The notes beneath the pieces are model-generated. The model worked only from the letters and a program-made list of their open reading frames with translations. It was not told where the DNA came from and ran no database searches. From contig DWVA01000196.1 in the NCBI GenBank assembly GCA_019120475.1, positions 1 to 17,116 on the forward strand: 17,116 nt of DNA, given 5' to 3'. The first letter of the stretch is position 1. Each line of letters begins with the position of its first letter. Of this stretch, positions 13,915 to 17,116 are shown piece by piece. This stretch comes from Candidatus Blautia intestinipullorum. GTDB taxonomy: Bacteria > Bacillota > Clostridia > Lachnospirales > Lachnospiraceae. The position numbers were made by a program, and so were the translations under genes.

Positions 13915-13923
13915 GGAAATATG

Positions 13924-14547
13924 TTAGGAGGAGCCAAGTTTCATCCTCTTGATCACCTTCAGTCTTGTAAACTCTTCGCGCTCTTTCTCTTCCAGAGCAT
14001 TTTGGATCTCTTTTGTGAGCGCCTCATATTTGGGTATAGTGATATTTTTCAGAGCATTGGCCCGCTTCTGGGTTTTTTTGATATTGGCAGCCAGACGTAT
14101 GGCTGCGTTTTCGATCATAGAAAGCCGTATGGAAAGCTCTTTCACTTTTTCAAACGCCGCCTTTGCCTGATCCAGCGACATTTTTGTACTGTAGTAGGCA
14201 TAGGTGGGCACGTTGCTTTTGGCGTCATATTCCACAAGAGGGATCTCCGTTCCCATGACGCTGCGGGTTTTGATCCGGATGGAGTTTTCCACCGGGACAG
14301 TATAGGCGATCTGCTGTACAAAAGCAATGCCGATCTCCATGTTGGCTTTCTGGAGAGCTGCGTAGGCAGTGCGGAAAGTCTGATCGATCTGGGCCTGGAT
14401 ATCCTTTGCCTGGTCGATTAGTTCCATCATTTCCCGTATCAGGATGTTCCGTTTCTTGTCCATCAGCTCAAAGCCCTGGCGGGAAAGAGCCAGAGAATTT
14501 TTCGCCAGTATTAAATTTCCTTTTGTAGGGAAGGTATTCGGATCCAT
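13924..14547 (-). CDS. ntpD: V-type ATP synthase/ATPase subunit D
   Basis: 207 residues, the family's usual length. This is the central rotor-shaft subunit, a long antiparallel coiled coil inside the A3B3 head. It shows the conserved N-terminal segment PTKGNLILAKNSLALSRQGF with ELMDKKRNIL directly after, and the C-terminal helix QKRANALKNITIPKYE leading into a Glu/Lys-rich end. A near-perfect AGGAGGTGA precedes the start by 7 bases. It is the last gene of the operon (A, B, D in order), separated by 26 bases from subunit B and followed by a strong terminator. Subunits E, F, C, I and K are expected upstream of A, beyond the right edge. Confidence 0.95.
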   Translation of the reverse strand: MDPNTFPTKGNLILAKNSLALSRQGFELMDKKRNILIREMMELIDQAKDIQAQIDQTFRTAYAALQKANMEIGIAFVQQIAYTVPVENSIRIKTRSVMGTEIPLVEYDAKSNVPTYAYYSTKMSLDQAKAAFEKVKELSIRLSMIENAAIRLAANIKKTQKRANALKNITIPKYEALTKEIQNALEEKEREEFTRLKVIKRMKLGSS

Positions 14548-14573
14548 GAAATCACCTCCTGGATATCTGCGGC

Positions 14574-15956
14574 CTACCGTACCGTTTCTTTATAATATTT
14601 GTTGAGAATTTTTGTATCAATACGGTCGAGTTCTTCTTTGGGAAGCAGTCCCAGGAGCTCCCAGCCTTTGTCCAGCGTCTCCGTAATGCTGCGGTTTTCT
14701 GTCTCGGACTGCCCGATAAATTCTTCCTCAAAAGCTTTTCCGAACACCAGATAGCGCTTATCCATAGGAGAAAGCTCATCCTCGCCGATAACGGAAGCCA
14801 GCGCTCTTGCGTCGCCGACCTTGGCATAGCAGGAAAAAAGCTGATTTGCCACATCCTGATGATCTTCTCTGGTAAAGCCTTCTCCGATACCGTCCTTCAT
14901 CAGACGGGAAAGAGACGGAAGCACGCTTACCGGGGGATAAATAGCCTGCCCGTGAAGCTGACGGTCAAGTACGATCTGCCCCTCGGTAATATATCCGGTA
15001 AGGTCGGGGATGGGATGTGTGATATCGTCGTTGGGCATGGTCAGGATCGGGATCTGCGTTACCGAACCGGTACCGCCCCGGACAATGCCCGCCCGCTCAT
15101 AAAGAGTGGCAAGTTCACTGTAAAGATATCCCGGATAGCCTTTACGGGAGGGAATTTCGCCTTTGGAGGAGGAAACCTCGCGCATGGCCTCGCAGAAGGA
15201 AGTGATATCCGTCAGGATGACCAGGATGTGCATCCCTTTTTCAAAAGCAAGGTATTCCGCCGCGGTAAGGGCGATCTTAGGCGTCAGAAGACGTTCTACC
15301 ACAGGATCGTTGGCCAGATTCAGAAACATGACAACATGGTCGGAAGCGCCGCTTTCTTCAAAGGTGCGGCGGAAAAATTCCGCAACGTCATATTTTACGC
15401 CCATAGCTGCAAAAACGATAGCGAAGTTCTCGTCAGAATCGCCTCCCAGGGAAGCCTGCTGCACGATCTGGGCGGCCAGCTTATCGTGAGGAAGACCGTT
15501 TCCGGAGAAAATAGGGAGCTTCTGCCCGCGGATCAGAGTGGTGAGTCCGTCGATGGCGGAAATTCCGGTATTGATATAATTTCGGGGATATTCTCTTGTA
15601 ACGGGATTCAGAGGAAGGCCGTTGATATTCAGGCTGACCTCCGGCGTAATGTCTCCAAGCCCGTCTATAGGCTGACCGATACCGTTAAAAGTACGGCCCA
15701 GGATTTCCGGAGAGAGTCCGATCTCCATGGGATGTCCTGTAAGTCTTGTATGAGTATTGCTTAAAGACATGCCGTCGGTTCCCTCAAACACCTGGATCAC
15801 AGCCTTGTCTTCATAAATCTCGATGATACGGCCGATCTTTTGGGTTCCGTCGTTCATGTGAAACTCAACGATTTCTTCAAAGGAAGCGTTTTTCACTCCT
15901 TCCAGAACCACCAGAGGGCCGTTTATTTCGCTTAATCCCAAATATTCGATTGCCAT
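14574..15956 (-). CDS. ntpB: V-type ATP synthase/ATPase subunit B (regulatory, non-catalytic)
   Basis: 460 residues from the ATG at 15956. An ATG three codons upstream (15965) is only one base from AGGAGG (15972-15967) and so is less likely; the chosen one is about 10 bases away and gives the usual MAIEYLG start. It forms the A3B3 hexamer head with subunit A. The P-loop position reads SGNGLPHDKL (151-160) instead of GxxGxGKT, as in non-catalytic B subunits. Other family blocks are GRTFNGIGQPIDG, IPILTMPNDDITHPIPDLTGYITEGQ in two adjoining blocks, and YPPVSVLPSLSRLM, which carries the arginine that reaches the catalytic site. It starts 17 bases after the A stop. Confidence 0.96.
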   Translation of the reverse strand: MAIEYLGLSEINGPLVVLEGVKNASFEEIVEFHMNDGTQKIGRIIEIYEDKAVIQVFEGTDGMSLSNTHTRLTGHPMEIGLSPEILGRTFNGIGQPIDGLGDITPEVSLNINGLPLNPVTREYPRNYINTGISAIDGLTTLIRGQKLPIFSGNGLPHDKLAAQIVQQASLGGDSDENFAIVFAAMGVKYDVAEFFRRTFEESGASDHVVMFLNLANDPVVERLLTPKIALTAAEYLAFEKGMHILVILTDITSFCEAMREVSSSKGEIPSRKGYPGYLYSELATLYERAGIVRGGTGSVTQIPILTMPNDDITHPIPDLTGYITEGQIVLDRQLHGQAIYPPVSVLPSLSRLMKDGIGEGFTREDHQDVANQLFSCYAKVGDARALASVIGEDELSPMDKRYLVFGKAFEEEFIGQSETENRSITETLDKGWELLGLLPKEELDRIDTKILNKYYKETVR

Positions 15957-15973
15957 ATAAACCATTCCTCCTG

Positions 15974-17116
15974 TCAGCCGTTTTTCTCTAATACTTTGTC
16001 ATAAAATTCGTCAATGTCTTTGCGGTACTGTTCAAAGCGGTCCAGTTCTTTATTTGGAACATCATATTTAATAGAAATGATACGCTCAAAAATATTGTCC
16101 TCTTTCAGAACGGAAACCGGCATTCCGCGGTTTACCAGCGCCCGGGACTTCTCATAGAGATACAAAATGATCTCCATCATCTGGAACTGCTTTTCCATGG
16201 GAACACAGGTGTCCTCCTCGTGGAAAGCGTTCTGCTGCAGAAAGCCGAGGCGGATCACTCTGGCGATCTCCAGCGTAAGCTTCTGATCGTCAGGCAGCAC
16301 GTCGCTTCCGATAAGCTTTACGATTTCCATAAGAGAACTTTCCTGATTCAGGATCGCCATGATCTGATTCCTGTCCGATACAAATTTAGGCGATACATTT
16401 TTGCGGTACCAGGGGGAGAGATCCTCCAGATATTCGCTGTAGCTGGTCAGCCAGTGGATCGCCGGGAAGTGGCGGGCATAGGCCAGAGATTTATCCAGTC
16501 CCCAGAAACAACGGACAAAACGTTTTGTATTCTGGGTGACAGGTTCTGAGAAATCGCCGCCCTGAGGAGAAACCGCGCCGATGATGGTGACGGATCCCTC
16601 TGTACCGTTCAGGTTCTGCATCATTCCGGCTCTTTCGTAAAAGGCAGAAAGCCGGGAAGCCAGATATGCGGGGAAGCCTTCCTCCGCAGGCATTTCCTCC
16701 AGACGGCCGGAAAGTTCACGGAGAGCCTCTGCCCACCGGGAAGTGGAATCGGCCATGATGGCTACGTCATAGCCCATATCGCGGTAGTATTCCGCCAGAG
16801 TCACCCCTGTATAGATAGACGCCTCGCGGGCGGCTACAGGCATATTGGAGGTGTTTGCGATCAGTGCGGTACGATCCATCATCAGATTGCCGGATTTCGG
16901 GTCGATCAGTTTGGAAAAATCCTCCAGAACCTGTGTCATTTCATTGCCTCGCTCACCGCAGCCGATATAAATGATAATGTCGGCGTCGGACCATTTTGCG
17001 ATCTGGTGCTGGGTCATGGTCTTTCCGGTACCGAAGCCGCCGGGCACTGCTGCAGTGCCTCCCTTCGCAATGGGGAAAAGAGTATCCAGTATACGCTGCC
17101 CTGTGATAAGGGGGAT
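15974..17116 (-). CDS. ntpA: V-type ATP synthase/ATPase catalytic subunit A, N-terminal part outside window
   Basis: C-terminal 380 residues; the frame is open to the window edge, and about 210 residues of a typical 590 are missing. A GTG at 17047 lies inside the conserved core (AAVPGGFGTGKT) and is not the start. Walker A GGFGTGKT is at 26-33 of the fragment, followed by GCGERGNEM with the catalytic Glu, ANTSNMPVAAREASIYTG, MADSTSRWAEALRE and IGAVSPQGGDFSEPV, all diagnostic of the A subunit. It hydrolyses or makes ATP in the peripheral head, coupled to H+ or Na+ movement through the membrane rotor. The ion cannot be told because the K subunit is not in the window. Confidence 0.96.
   Translation of the reverse strand: MPLITGQRILDTLFPIAKGGTAAVPGGFGTGKTMTQHQIAKWSDADIIIYIGCGERGNEMTQVLEDFSKLIDPKSGNLMMDRTALIANTSNMPVAAREASIYTGVTLAEYYRDMGYDVAIMADSTSRWAEALRELSGRLEEMPAEEGFPAYLASRLSAFYERAGMMQNLNGTEGSVTIIGAVSPQGGDFSEPVTQNTKRFVRCFWGLDKSLAYARHFPAIHWLTSYSEYLEDLSPWYRKNVSPKFVSDRNQIMAILNQESSLMEIVKLIGSDVLPDDQKLTLEIARVIRLGFLQQNAFHEEDTCVPMEKQFQMMEIILYLYEKSRALVNRGMPVSVLKEDNIFERIISIKYDVPNKELDRFEQYRKDIDEFYDKVLEKNG

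Noticed and set aside
14859..15764. 301-codon + strand open frame opposite ntpB
   Set aside because: It is antisense to a highly conserved V-ATPase gene and has no protein-family signals.

Overview
The window looks like chromosomal DNA of an anaerobic low-to-mid GC Firmicute, most likely a clostridium of the Lachnospiraceae type. The basis is strong AGGAGG-type ribosome binding sites, sigma-A-like promoters, a V-type ATPase operon, a FabT-type MarR regulator and gut-clostridial protein styles. No ribosomal RNA, tRNA, CRISPR array, insertion sequence or phage gene was seen. The genus is not determinable from the sequence alone.

Layout. Positions 2-556 hold the 3' part of tatD, closed by a strong terminator. 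Positions 678-5380 form a four-gene + strand operon: OmpR-type response regulator, small membrane histidine kinase, ABC ATPase and a large duplicated FtsX/MacB-fold permease. This is the arrangement of peptide-sensing and detoxification modules of the Bce type, although the permease has about 8 rather than 10 predicted helices. Positions 5400-7075 are a graveyard: a LytTR-type regulator fragment, a frameshifted AgrC-like kinase, the C-terminal part of a sirtuin fused in frame to that kinase, and a DUF4143 ATPase fragment, joined end to end.

Positions 7115-12436 carry single-gene units in alternating directions. They are a membrane-anchored CapA-family protein (-), a FabT-like regulator (+) with a perfect dyad over its own -35 box, a DUF885 zinc-peptidase-like protein (-), a thioredoxin reductase (+) and a Gdx/SugE-type small multidrug resistance exporter (-). 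The exporter's leader contains an intrinsic terminator, which suggests riboswitch-like attenuation. An exported NlpC/P60 cell-wall hydrolase follows (12783-13478, +).

The 445-base gap at 13479-13923 holds a dense cluster of DnaA-box sequences, an AT-rich tract, a dyad over a possible promoter, and a bidirectional terminator. From 13924 to the right edge is the end of a V-type ATPase operon on the - strand, genes A (partial), B and D.

The observations most worth following are the DnaA-box cluster away from any dnaA gene, the attenuator leader of the Gdx-type exporter, and the multi-gene decay island with its in-frame kinase-sirtuin fusion. I did not find a convincing wholly new multi-gene system.
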